A stretch of 48,263 nt of DNA from Fomitopsis serialis. Taxonomy: Eukaryota > Basidiomycota > Agaricomycetes > Polyporales > Fomitopsidaceae. Under the pieces are notes generated by a model, which made no database searches, was not told where the DNA came from, and saw only the letters and a list, made by a program, of their open reading frames with translations. The stretch's first letter is position 1. Each line of letters opens with the position of its first letter. Location of the stretch: NCBI RefSeq assembly GCF_022376445.1, contig NW_025955262.1, positions 1 to 48,263 on the forward strand. The letters run 5' to 3'. A program made the position numbers and the translations under genes. This document shows, one piece after another, positions 37,927 through 48,263 of this stretch.

Positions 37927-38246
37927 CGCTATGTCCTAGTTTGGAGGATTCGCCCCACGGTCACAAGGTGGACGACCAACGCAGAATGCGTGTATGTTAC
38001 ACGACGGTCTCCGAGAACGAGCAGCACAGCGACGGAGCAGACAGGCGCGACCTCGGGCTCGTTCCAAGTTCGTTCCTGTAAAGCTGGTTCAATGATCACC
38101 ATTGCCAGTAAATGACAATTATTTATTGTACATACTGGATCAGCAACCTGAAACGGGCAGGTAACAAAATATTATTGTTAGAGAAACAAATGGTGGCTGA
38201 GGGATCCTCTCCGTCTGTTTCCCTTGGTCTTTAGTCTCTGCGGCGA
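37927..38246. other. Divergent upstream region, HbrB-like / QRI7-like
   Basis: About 320 nt shared by two divergent genes. AT-rich near 38105-38180, with a small TAACAA/TTGTTA inverted repeat at about 38162-38180. No TATA box placed with confidence. Confidence 0.45.
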
Positions 38247-39736
38247 ATGTACGGGCTTCGAGGGTCTGCGGCGGCCAAGACAGTCAAGAATGTCATAAAA
38301 CCCACACCAAGCCCTCAAAGACTGCGTAACCCTCACTCAAAGGTGCTCACAGTCCTAGGAGTGGAGACTTCGGCGGACGACAGCTGTGCGGCAGTCGTCA
38401 CTTCGGACCGTCGAATACTTTCAAATGTAGTCATTCGGCAGGACGAATAGTGAGCTATCTTGTCTCGCATGCATGAGTTTCTACTACTGAGTAGCTCCGT
38501 GCAGCCATGAGCCCAACGGAGGCATACAGCCGTTGGTGGCAATAGAGGCACACCAGCGGAACCTGGTGAGTTGCCTCCGGTACTCCATGTACACGCTCGA
38601 AACGACCTGAAGTCTAGCCCGGTGCAGTGCAGCAAGCTCTGGACGAGGCAGGCATGTCCCTCCAGGACGTGGACGGCATCGCCTACACCCGTGGGCCCGG
38701 CATTGGCGGCTGTCTCAGCGTAGGATCCAATGCAATGCGGACGCTGGCAGCAGCCATGAAGAAGCCACTGGTCGCTGTGCACCATATGGTACGTCCCCAT
38801 CATCTCGCCTCTAGACTCTGACGCAAACCTGGCTCGCTAGCAAGCCCACGCTCTGACACCGTTCCTGACCGAGCCCATCGACTCGCTCCCGACCTATCCG
38901 TTCCTCAGCTTGCTCATCTCCGGCGGACACACGCTCCTGCTGCTTGCGAACTCGCCGCGGGACTTCAAAATACTCGCGACCGCAACGGACGAAGCCATTG
39001 GGCGCACAATCGACAAGGTCGCCCGAGCACTCCAAATACCGTGGGGCGAGCGGGGGTTCGGCCCGTCGCTCGAAGAGTACTTACGGGCAGGACCGCCCGA
39101 AGGATACAAGCCCGAGGAAGGCTACGAACTCCCGCTCTACGTCACGCCCATGCCCGGGCGCCTGCAGTTCGCGTTCGCGGCCCTTCACTCCGTCACGGAA
39201 GTGTACATGCGTGAGCGCGACGGGTCCATAGACGAGTGCACCAGGTACGCGGTCGCGAGCGCGTTCCAGCGGGCGGTCTTGCGCCACCTGGAGGACAAGC
39301 TCGATCTAGCTCTGCGACACTGCAGCCGGGAGCGCATACCTATCAGACATCTCGTCGTCAGCGGCGGCGTCGCCAGCAACATCTACCTCCGGGAAAGGTG
39401 GATCTATCATCCGTATACCTATGAGTCCCATTGCTGACGCACCACCAAGATTGTTTGAATATCTGGAGGAGCAGACGCATTTCGGTCATCCCATCGATCT
39501 GGTATTCCCTCCGGTCTCTCTGTGCACTGGTGAGCCCTCTCCTTACCGCCATCAAGATCCTCCCGCTGAACGCCCTCACAGACAATGCCGCCATGATCGC
39601 CTGGGCGTCGATGGACCGTTTCCTCTCCGGGAATACAGATCCGTACACGATTGACTTGAAAGCAAAATGGAGTATAGAGGACCTTGACGCTCCACCGTTC
39701 AATACTATGTTCCCAACCCGGAACCAGGCTTCATGA
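38247..39736 (+). CDS. QRI7: Mitochondrial tRNA N6-threonylcarbamoyladenosine transferase (TsaD/Kae1 family)
   Basis: Transfers the threonylcarbamoyl group to A37 of mitochondrial tRNAs that read ANN codons (yeast Qri7, human OSGEPL1). Exons 38247-38449, 38505-38565, 38618-38788, 38841-39397, 39450-39529 and 39582-39736 give 408 residues in phase. The first 30 residues are basic and lack acids (MYGLRGSAAAKTVKNVIK), as expected for a mitochondrial presequence. TVLGVETSADDSCAAVV opens the ASKHA fold, where bacteria usually have ETSCDET. YTRGPGIGGCLSVG follows, then metal-ligand HHMQAH split by an intron, LISGGHTLLL, VSGGVASNIYLRERL, and VSLCTDNAAMIAW with the last metal-binding Asp. Complete and apparently functional. 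Confidence 0.94.
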
Positions 39737-40073
39737 CGTATATTACATTGGATCTAACGTAGGCGTATAATGCATTCCCTACTCATGCTTCTGAGAACGC
39801 GACGACGGCACGCATGCTCGCTGGCATCAACGTCTGTATCCGACATACCACAGCCAATGCATCCCCGGAGCTACATGCCTGACTGCTAAAGTACACAAGA
39901 GAATGTTGGGTGAGTTATGGTCTTTTGCCCCTGGAATACAACTAATCTCGGATGTATTGCACTATGTCACAGTAGTAGATCGTATTATAATACAATATGA
40001 TGCAAGGTCCCAACGCTACGCAATCGCATTCCAAGAAAACTCAAGAACCAGTAGACATCAAGAAAAGCGCGAC
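39737..40073. other. Intergenic region between convergent genes
   Basis: About 340 nt between the stops of QRI7-like and GEN1-like genes. It includes a perfect 12-nt palindrome GTATTATAATAC (39982-39993), plausibly part of 3' end signals. Confidence 0.5.
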
Positions 40074-43000
40074 TTAGACGGTCAAATCAATGATCACTTC
40101 AGCGTCCCGCAAGTAGCCGGTGTCGCTGAGCCTGCTAGGCTGAGACGACGAAGGGTCGCTAGCACGAGCATAACGCGGCCGCCGCTTCGGTGCAGGCAGC
40201 GATGGTCGTTCGTCGTCCGAGCTCTCTATCTCGATCACGTCGTCGGCGTGGAGCGAGCGGGCTCGCTTGCGTCCCGGAGTCGGGGCGGGCGGCGAAGGAG
40301 ACGGGAAGAACAGCGGGAGAGGCCGTTCATCGCGGGGTTGTGCAGCTCGCGAGGACCCAGACGCTTGTGCTTGTGCTCTCGCACCAAGGGGAGAGGGCAG
40401 GCGCATGGGTTCAGGTGCACGGACGGGGGGCGGAGGCGTGGATGGACGAGCTGCCCTGGGCCTGGGCCTCGGAGGGGAGGCGCTCCTACTCCTGTTCACC
40501 GAGGCGTGGGCGACAGCCAGATGCGTAGTCTTCCGCCGAGAGCTAGCATTCCTGGCCGGACGGCCTCTTGTGCCAGAGCCTCGCGGCCTTCCCGGTCTGC
40601 CCCTCGCAGGTGCCTTTCCCTTACTGCGTGGCAGGAGGAGGGCGTCCATCCATGCATTTGCATCGTTGTCCTCGTCCATGTCGGGATCGGGATCGCCGCC
40701 TTGCATGCCGTCGACAAAAGCCGCTGAGACTGCGTCCAACGAGGACCGAGCGGCACTTGCAGCTGGTGCCGAGGCTCGAGGGCGCCGTGGAGGTGGTCCT
40801 TTGCCTTTGCCTTTGCCTCTCGTACTCGAGGAAGCCGTAGGAGGTCTGGCGACGGACTTGTCCTTCCGGGGTTGGGAACGTGCACCGTTGATCATCGCGC
40901 TCTGCCAAGACCGCACCCCGTCGTCGTGCACGTCGCTGTTGTAGTCGTCTTCTTCGCTCGACTCCACGGAACCCGTCCGAGGACGCCTCTGAGGTGACTC
41001 CCTGCGTGACCTAGTGGTCCCGGGCCTCGCAGAAGATGTACTCGGTTGTGACAGAATGGCTGGCTGCGACGCATGTTGAGCCATCAGGGGAGGTTCTTCA
41101 TCGGCGTCCAGATCGACAAGGACGCCCACATTCTCATCGTCATCCATGATAAGCATGTCAGGGCTGTCGGGATCGGGAAACGTGAATATGAAGCCACAAT
41201 TCCGCATGGGCAAAGATGACTCCGCGCGGATGTCGATCTCTATCCCCGCTGAGCGTCCCCCTCGAGCCGAGGTGGATGGCAGGTCTCTGTTTTGCTGGAT
41301 GACACGATCACCGGGTGCAGGCACCGCCGTCTCCTTCGCTCGTTTGCTGGGCGAAGCTGCGGGGGAGCGATCTCCTCTGCCTCGCTGCCTTCGTCCGGCT
41401 CGATATCCTCCTGTCTCTTGCGCTTGCTACCTGTCTTCTTGGTCTGCTTCGTCGCCGCGGCGGTCTTGAACTCTTCCACGAGCCTCGGGTGGACCTGGCG
41501 CATGATAGATGCTGGCACCCATATCCGTTTGATGCTACATGGCTCTGGCGGTGGGTTCTTCGGGCCCGACTTTTTCGACTGGGAACCGCCTTGGGAGCTG
41601 TCGAAGAATTCTAGAAGATCTGGGAAGTCTTCGTCATCGGCGTCGTCGTTGCCCTCTTGTGGTTCCCGGTGCTTCCCCTTGATACCTGACTGCGCAAGCC
41701 TGACCAGTTGTGTGGGGTCGACTTCGACGCGGTATTCGAAGATATTGTCTGTAGAGACATGTCGACGGGCGCCCACTATCTTTTTGATGAGAGGATTGTC
41801 GTCTAGCAGTGGTTCGGGCGCGGCAGGTGCTGGTTCGTCCCGCCTGACGAATGCCGCAGCTCGCCTATCTATTTCGGTCGGGCTCAGATATTTCTTGATC
41901 AAGTACGCCGTCGTTCCCACTTCTTCTGCAATTGAAGGCTCTAGTGGTCCACGTATGGCCGTGTCCATCCGCCCGACAGCAATACGCTTGTTTTCCTCCT
42001 TCTCGTCCGCCTCAAGTGCAGCGCGCCGAAGGACACGCATGACAGCTGCATCCCACAAGATGGCGCGGAAGCGTTTGAGAATGGCCGAGCGATGTCCCCA
42101 TTCGTCGAAATGATCTTCGCAGAACGTAGCGATCCTTGGTATGCTCAGGTCGCCGTTGTCCCGTAAATTCCCGCCGCCTTGCCTTCCGGCGCTTACGCTG
42201 CAGACCGGATTCACATAGCATCGCAGGACTTCCATGTCCGGGAACGTCGGTGGAATGGTGAGTGCGGGCATCTTGTGGCGTAGTAGGTTATGGGCATTGG
42301 TGTGCAACTCTGTGTTCATGTCTGCACGCCAACGTGAGAGGAAGGCTTCCATGTTGCGACCTTGACACCGCTCGTACTCCGCGATAAGTTGGTCACCGAA
42401 GCCCAGCCTTGCTAGACAGTGGGCTACTTGAGGGCCGAAGTTCTTGAGTCCCTGGATCCATCAATCAGTTCTGGACACGCGAACAAGCAAGCCACTCAGC
42501 TAACGTTGTCGTAGTCACCACCAGACACAAGGGCAAAGAGGACGAGACCACCTCTTGTCATTTGTATCTCCGGGTGCATGCGAATTGACTCCGCAGAAAA
42601 CGTCATAACGTGGTATTTGCTGGTCTTTCCATTCAGGTCAGTGGCAGGATTGGCCCGGTTGCCCGTAAGATTGAGGCTCGCACTGTATGTAGTATGGTTA
42701 GGGAGACCCATCCTATGAAGTGGAGGACGTGGATGGGACGGACTTGCGAATAATGATCTTAGCACCGAATATGAAGGTATCCGCGTCGTCTGTCAACACT
42801 GCATCTATTACGCCGACCCGGTTCAGGTAAGCGAGCTCCGCCTCCGCCTCTCCTAATGCCTTGTATACACTTCAATGCTGCAGCCCCATCGCAATATGGT
42901 GCGCTCACCATTCGCCACTCCATTCCGAACCCTCCAAAAGTTTCTTGAATCCATTCGTTAGGGCATGAGAGCCGCTCTTGCCCTTCTTGCTTCCACGTTT

Positions 43001-43344
43001 GATCTGCGGTCTTTCACGGCCGTCAAATACAAAGAGAGGGATGAACGGCACTTGGCATAGCTTGAGCAGTCGAAAGAACAGCAGCCGGAGCTCGGGATTT
43101 GCACCCTTCTTGGGAGTATGCATCGCGTGTTGGTACCAAATGCTAGCATCAATGCCAACTCGGTAGGCCCTGCGTCCGGAAATGTTCGTTTCAAAGCCGT
43201 CTACGACTGCGAGGTGCGCCAGCGAACGCGACTGTCCAGCCGTGCTGAGGACCTAATAGCAACATGAGCGGCTATGGGTCAGAACTGTGGGATGTAGCAC
43301 TGATATACAGAGATGCTTACATCCCATAGTCCTTGCACTCCCAT
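40074..43344 (-). CDS. GEN1: GEN1/Yen1-type Holliday junction resolvase (XPG/Rad2 family)
   Basis: Structure-specific nuclease that cuts Holliday junctions and flaps late in recombination. Exons 43321-43344, 42909-43252, 42744-42859, 42505-42682 and 40074-42451, about 1,010 residues. Start MGVQGLWD. Catalytic acids lie in VGIDASIW, FVFDGRERP, GEAEAELA, LTDDAD and SGGDYDN, all present. A chromodomain-like region (FEYRVEVDPTQLVRLAQSG, KRIWVPASIMRQVHPRLVEE) follows, as in fungal Yen1. The long tail is disordered and rich in Ser/Pro/Arg, with basic patches and two SUMO-interaction-like motifs (VIEIESSDDE, VIIDLTV at the very end). Two frame breaks: a GGG at 42930-42932, where GGGG would keep LLEGFGMEWRM open, and one near 41367-41384 between EGSEAE and DRSPAASPSKRAKETAV (one base, or an unlikely 56-nt intron). 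It lies downstream of the RDH54-like gene on the same strand. Confidence 0.88.
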
Positions 43345-43697
43345 TGCATGTTAGACGACGGAAGAGAAGAGAGCAGAGCTCACTGAGTGGCAATCGCGTC
43401 TCAATAGAGTTCCAAGGGCCAAACCCCTTGAGCGCCACACGGACTTGGAGATGGCACTCGCCGTCACAGGTCATGTGCAGTGTGACGCGTCGCGACTAAA
43501 GTGGCACATTCAAGTTCAAGTTGCGGCCAGTCTCACTGGACTTCGAAGTCTTGACCCCATCTACTAACTTCCTTAGTACTAGTAATACGTAGTATCACAC
43601 AAAAATTGCTCTAGCATGAATTACGCATTGTTCCATAAGTTGTCCGTCATCCCAGCCGGGTTGAGTGAATGAGAAATGATACACATTGTGCATCAGT
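43345..43697. other. Short intergenic region between RDH54-like and GEN1-like genes
   Basis: About 350 nt between two genes in the same direction, so it holds the resolvase promoter and the 3' end of the RDH54-like gene. Nothing else seen. Confidence 0.5.
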
Positions 43698-46600
43698 CTA
43701 TATGCCATCTTCCGGCTGCTCTTCGTCTTCATCTATGATCGCCTTCACTCCCCTCTCGAAAAGAAACGATACGGTCCCTCCCGGTACTTCATCCACGGTC
43801 GGATCGGGTCCACTCTCTGCCAGCACCTTCTCAAGGTCAACAGCATCGAACAGCCTTTCCAGCCGCGATTGACTTGCCGCGGAAGTCGGTTTCGATTGCG
43901 AGGGCTTTGTATATAGCATCTGCGACAGGATGTCGTCTTGAATGAGCTCGCGCGCATCTCGTTTGAGACAGTTGATGTGGGTCCATTCACCAACGCGGCC
44001 AACTGCGCCTTCTTCTGCTTGAGATACTGCAAAGAGAACGTGAACTGGAGAGCGGAGATGGTGAATGATGTGGACATACAGCTTTGTCAGGCTTCTCAAC
44101 TTGCTCCTGTTTTCACTTGCGAAGCTGCCATGAAGTGCATGTGTTGCTCCTCTTCATCGCTTTCCCCATCGCTTTCCCCCTCGCTCTTTCCACTGCGGTC
44201 TCCATCAGCGTCCAGTTAATCGTCCCGCCAGATGATTCGCAGGGACACTCGAGAAGATCATGTGTATGACACGCGGTATGCGGATAGACGTGAAGATGTC
44301 TTGCAACTATGGTGCAGTGAGCTGAGTCAGCGGTCATCCCATGCAGTATGTCCGGCACTCACGTCCTTTCGGGTAAATGAGTCCGACTTCGACGATCCTG
44401 CCCCTATCATGCGGATGTCAGCACCTGTAGTATCAAGTATTCGAACGACCTCACGTTGCCCATGAGCGCTATGAGCAGGACGATGAGCCGAAGGATTGCA
44501 GAAACGGAAAGACGCGCTCACAGTCGCTCAATCCCAACTTCGTTACTTGTCGCTGATAGATTTTCTCTTCCCGCGCCGCTCAGCACTACGCGCAAGAATC
44601 ACTGAGACCATGTGTGACATACCATCGATCGCTCCAGCAGTCAAGAAGCGATATATAAAGACAGGACGTTCTGACCATCGCTGGGAGGCCATGAATGTCA
44701 AGAATCTACAGCTGACGTACCTGCTTACCGATGAATTCGAGCCATAGATTGCAAGTCATGGCTAGGACAGCGTTCAGCAGACATGCGGTCACATCGAGCA
44801 TGTGCATACCTTGGATTCCAGTCCGAATCGACAAGGACTAGCCGAGAAGCACCTATGAGATTCAGGCCTACACCCTCCCGCCTTCGAGCTGAGAAGGAAA
44901 ACGACTTTTCGCCGTTGAGGTGACGAGGCGAGCGATGGATTGAGCCGCACTCACATCGCTTCGCCTGAGGTGCTTGTTGAAATCATTGACATACTCCTGC
45001 CTTTTCTGGGCCGGTGTTTGTCTGATTTCTGGCGCACGCATTCAGCGAGCGAGAACACGTAGAGCGAGAACAAAGCATACCCATCGAGTCGGTGATACGA
45101 GTAATTCTTGCTTCGGCAGAAGCCTCCACAATATTCAAAGTCGATGTGTAATGCGAGACGATAATGCACTTCTCGTTCGGTTTGCTATCGAATATGTCAG
45201 TAAAAGAGGGGACGATTCGCTGCTTAATTCACCTCTCGGAGCACTCGAAGCAGAGTAGCAAGAGCAGTCAGCTTGCCTGAGACAGTATAAGCATTAGACA
45301 AACAAATGATGAAAAGCGATGCATAACCGACCACTGAGGGAGACGTCCCTACCCTGGCTTTGTCGGGAAGTAGGAGTAACAGCCTCCTCGATGGCCTTCG
45401 TCTTGATTGCGTCGCCACCGTTACCGGCCTTGTTCTTGGCTTGATCGAGCGTCGCTTCAGGAGAATCGGGCTATTACTGATCTTCGTCAACATATTGATC
45501 AGCGCCAGCGACTCGGCGGTTGAATTTCGGACAAGATTGTCCAGCTTGTCCGCAGATAGAATCTTGCTAAAAATGGCGAGTTGCAACTTGGTAGGGGTGA
45601 CAAGACGACATATTCGTCTGCAAGACGGCGGCACTGAGAAGGCGTGCGTATGAAGCAGAGGGCAGGAACATACGTTTGGGCGGCAGGTACTTCTTCAGAA
45701 TGGTGGCATCCCGCCTGAGTACGAAGCTTCGTGCGATTGCAGATAACTGTAGCCCCGTGCACATGGTCAATTTGACGCCAGAAGAGCACGGCGGAAGTGC
45801 GAATTCACCTGAGCGGACCGCGCTTCACCTAACTCAGTCTCTTGGCTGAGCAACCCGGCGCTCGGCTCTTGAGGATTGGCGTCTCATATACACGGCGAAG
45901 GTATTATAGTCATCTGAGCGAGATCGACTTAATTAGCTTTGCGAAGCCTATCATGTCGTTGTATCACGTCAGACCCACCGAGCAGTCCAGGATTGCAGAA
46001 ATCAGCCTGCAATCAGAAGGGTGAATACAGCGGGGCGTTTATACGGAGCTCGGCAGCATCTCACCATCGCGTGGAATTCCCCAAGGTCGTTCTGGATGGG
46101 AGTTCCCGAGAGAATGATTCTACGCGGTGTCCGAAGCGCCTCAAACATCGTCGATGTCTTGTTGTTCGCGGACTTTAGCCTGTGGCCTAAAGTCGGGATT
46201 TAGTCAAGGAAACAGCGTCACGACTGCGCACGTACTTCGTCGCATATGATCAGACCAATAGGCGGGCTCAATGATTATGGGGTGAGTCTGATATAGTTAG
46301 CACTCAGGTCGGGGGTACTTACTTGCAGTAAGCCAGGTCGGAGCTGCTCAACCCTTGGTAAGCATAAGATACCCACATAGGTGGAGTTTGGCGACTGACA
46401 TCACCGTTCGCAGGCGTTCATAACCAATGATCAATACATGGTGAATCTTCCTAGATGCAGAGGATTATATTGAGCACCCAGAGTATGTTTGAGTATGTTT
46501 CCGCATAAACTCACGAGTTCACGAAATGCTTGATCGAGGCTTTGTCCTTGTCTCCACCATCACGCCTACCCTATCTCTTCCCAGCCTAGATGCGGCATCA

Positions 46601-47875
46601 GAACAAAACTGAGTCTCCAGGGAAAAATAATAGAAATCGTGTGACCGAACCATTTGTGAAATTCGTTCTTCCAGTTCTGTGCGGTCAGAACGCAAGTGAG
46701 ATGACGCACATCGACTAGGTTTCAGAATACATACGTTAACGAGCGTCACTGGGCATACGATTAGTATCTTTCCGACAACCGGGCCCGCTCCCGCATAGGG
46801 GTTTTGCTCTGTGGCAGCAAGGTTAATATAGATGCTGCAACGGGTAACTGCTACACACTGAGCAATGTCCAACACAGGGTAATTGTCTACTAAGGATGAG
46901 TAAGAGGGCCGAATGTTCCGACGATCAGCGCTCACCTGGAGTGTTTTACCCATGCCCCTGAGCAGCAAGAAAGGTTAGCTTGTAGTGAGAGCGTTATCCT
47001 CAGCACTTGCATTTCATCGGCCAAGATGCATCCGTTGCCCTCGTGCTTTCGTAAACCCATCACACATTCGTACAAGAACTTGACACCTATCGAAGAAGCG
47101 GTGAGCGCGCAGCCAGAAATCAACATGAATTATATATACCCTCTACTTGGTGAGGGCGAAGACGTCTTGCCAGAATGGGGTCAATGACGACTCCGACAGT
47201 CGGCAGATTCCTGATGTTCTAGTCAACGGGACCGCCCGGCAAATATGAGAGTAGAGCTTTCATACTTCTTGTTATGTTTCGCAGCATGTTCCTTCGTCGG
47301 GGCTTTCATCACGATTGCGCCTTCGGCATTCGGATCGTGCCTGGCATTTCGCGCAGTCCATGAATATCAGGTAAGGTCGGTAGAAGGATTTATGCCTACA
47401 GAGGCCCTCTCGGCTTTGGCTTCGCAGGGGCCTTGCCGTAGAACGACGTGGGTGTAACAAATTTCTTCAACGCCGCAGGCGAATTTGCGGAAGGGCTACT
47501 GCTCGTCTCTGCTGAGTCTCTTCTAGATTTGACGAGGAACGAAGGCTGAGCTGGCGTCTGCGGTGAACTGTCAATTTCAGGGTCCAAACTAGCTTCAATG
47601 GACGATCCGACAATTGTCGGCAGGTCGGACTCGGAAATCTGGCCGTCAAGCTCTACTTTTTTCCGCCGATGAATGTCGAATATCCGCTATACAGCGGAAG
47701 TCCATCCCACTTCTTTGTGCCGATGCTATCCTGCTAGTCAGCAGTGTAGACGCCGCTCTCATTCAGAAGATCTTACACCATGCCCTTCTCAGAGATGAGA
47801 GCCATTTTCTCTGCCCGGAGGCTCAAAAACGCGTCCCCATCCCACGTCTTGTGCTTCTTCTGTTGTGGCTTTCGC
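43698..47875 (-). CDS. RDH54: RAD54B/RDH54-type SNF2 recombination translocase, multiple frame breaks
   Basis: Swi2/Snf2 ATPase of the Rad54B/Tid1 group, which remodels Rad51/Dmc1 filaments and promotes strand exchange. Around twenty exons. Order from the 5' end: RKPQQKKHKTWDGDAF, KKFVTPTSFYG with PKPRGPL, HDPNAEGAIVMKAP, ILADEM/GMGKTLQ (Walker A split by an intron with a GC donor, AT|GCAAGT), QNPYAGAGPVVGKILIVCP, NWKNEFHKWLGRDRVGVMV, VLIIGYERLRT, NPPIGLIICDE then HRLKSANNKT, LSGTPIQNDLGEFHAM, SFVLRRDATILKKYLPPK, GKLTALATLLRVLRE, CIIVSHYTSTLNIVE, VGLNLIGASRLVLVDSDWNP, HDLQSMARIHR, HTHDLLECPC, HMHFMAASQV, EWTHINCLK. Motif order is complete, but at least eight single-base frame breaks occur, mostly in short G, A, C or T runs. 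Exons before 47875 were not found and may lie beyond the window. Exact exon borders are approximate. Confidence 0.85.
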
Positions 47876-48263
47876 CTACCGATGAATGGAAGTCAGCATG
47901 CTGGTTCGCGCCAGTCAGAGGCCGAGAACCAGGAAATGTGTTCTGATGTAAGGTCCGAGGAGCTCCATGCACTGTGCCCACAGATCCTAAGGAGAGTGCG
48001 GCAAGCGTGAAGGCATGTGCCTAATGCATTATTGCATCTCAGGTTGCACGCAACCACACTTCCACACCGCTTCCTCGCGTCCAAATATTTACATGGGTGC
48101 GTCTGAAGGATGGATGACAACGTTGCTAGAGCAGCTGTGACACGGAAGGAAGCACACAGTCCCCCCGGTGAAGATTGACCAGGCGAGGCATGGTCACAAC
48201 CAATACGCACCGAGGCAAGCAAGCATAACGCAAAGTGATAATGGCTAGCAACCGGCGAGTGCA
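47876..48263. other. Window end, 5' region of the RDH54-like gene
   Basis: About 390 nt that should contain the intron and any N-terminal exon preceding RKPQQKKHK. A TCCTG|GTTCTC donor near 47935 would give a Trp in phase, but the peptide before it is not recognisable. Left unassigned. Confidence 0.4.

Noticed and set aside
39982..39993. 12-nt palindrome GTATTATAATAC
   Set aside because: AT-rich palindromes of this size are common at convergent 3' ends and need no special explanation.
42859..42932. Alternative splicing in the GEN1-like gene that would bypass the first frame break (GAGG|GTTCGG to CATTAG|GAGAGG)
   Set aside because: It keeps frame but deletes the conserved GFGMEWRM segment, so a one-base deletion in the G run is the better explanation.

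Overview
The window reads as nuclear DNA of a filamentous basidiomycete, most likely a wood-decaying agaricomycete (polypore-like). The support is short genes cut by many 45-70 nt GT-AG introns, GC-rich exons, two secreted family-10 xylanases, an expanded F-box/leucine-rich-repeat family, and typical fungal housekeeping genes. No RNA gene, CRISPR array or intact transposon was recognised. All gene models were spliced by hand: exon junctions come from splice sites, phase and comparison between paralogs, not from transcripts.

Layout. 0.4-10 kb: a plant-cell-wall block with GH10 xylanase 1 (-), a threonine-aspartase/L-asparaginase (-), an alpha/beta hydrolase (+) and GH10 xylanase 2 (+). 11-12.5 kb: farnesyl diphosphate synthase (+). 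12.5-14.4 kb: no convincing gene, but a 20-nt sequence occurs three times. 14.4-26 kb: four F-box/LRR paralogs plus a peroxisomal Pex24p-family gene. A divergent [Pex24p-like (-) / F-box (+)] unit occurs twice; in the second copy the Pex24p half is a truncated pseudogene. 27 kb: a small conserved-looking ORF. 28-34.7 kb: two head-to-head class A FAD monooxygenases with nearly superimposable exon patterns, separated by 2.8 kb holding hairpins. 35.5-48 kb: a TORC2 HbrB/Bit61-like subunit (-), mitochondrial QRI7/TsaD-like tRNA t6A enzyme (+), a GEN1/Yen1-type Holliday junction resolvase (-), and a RAD54B/RDH54-type recombination translocase (-), which may lose its 5' end at the window edge.

Several otherwise well-preserved genes (second monooxygenase, GEN1-like, RDH54-like, fourth F-box gene) carry single-base frame breaks, mostly at short homopolymers. 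They are densest at 43-48 kb. Because conserved motifs continue in the correct order on both sides of each break, I treat base-call indels as at least as likely as gene decay. GH10 gene 2 has a separate lesion at a 23-nt microexon. The most distinctive biology is the duplicated Pex24p/F-box unit, the head-to-head monooxygenase pair, the RDH54-GEN1 neighbourhood of recombination enzymes, and the in-frame 27-nt duplication inside farnesyl diphosphate synthase. I found no clearly new system.
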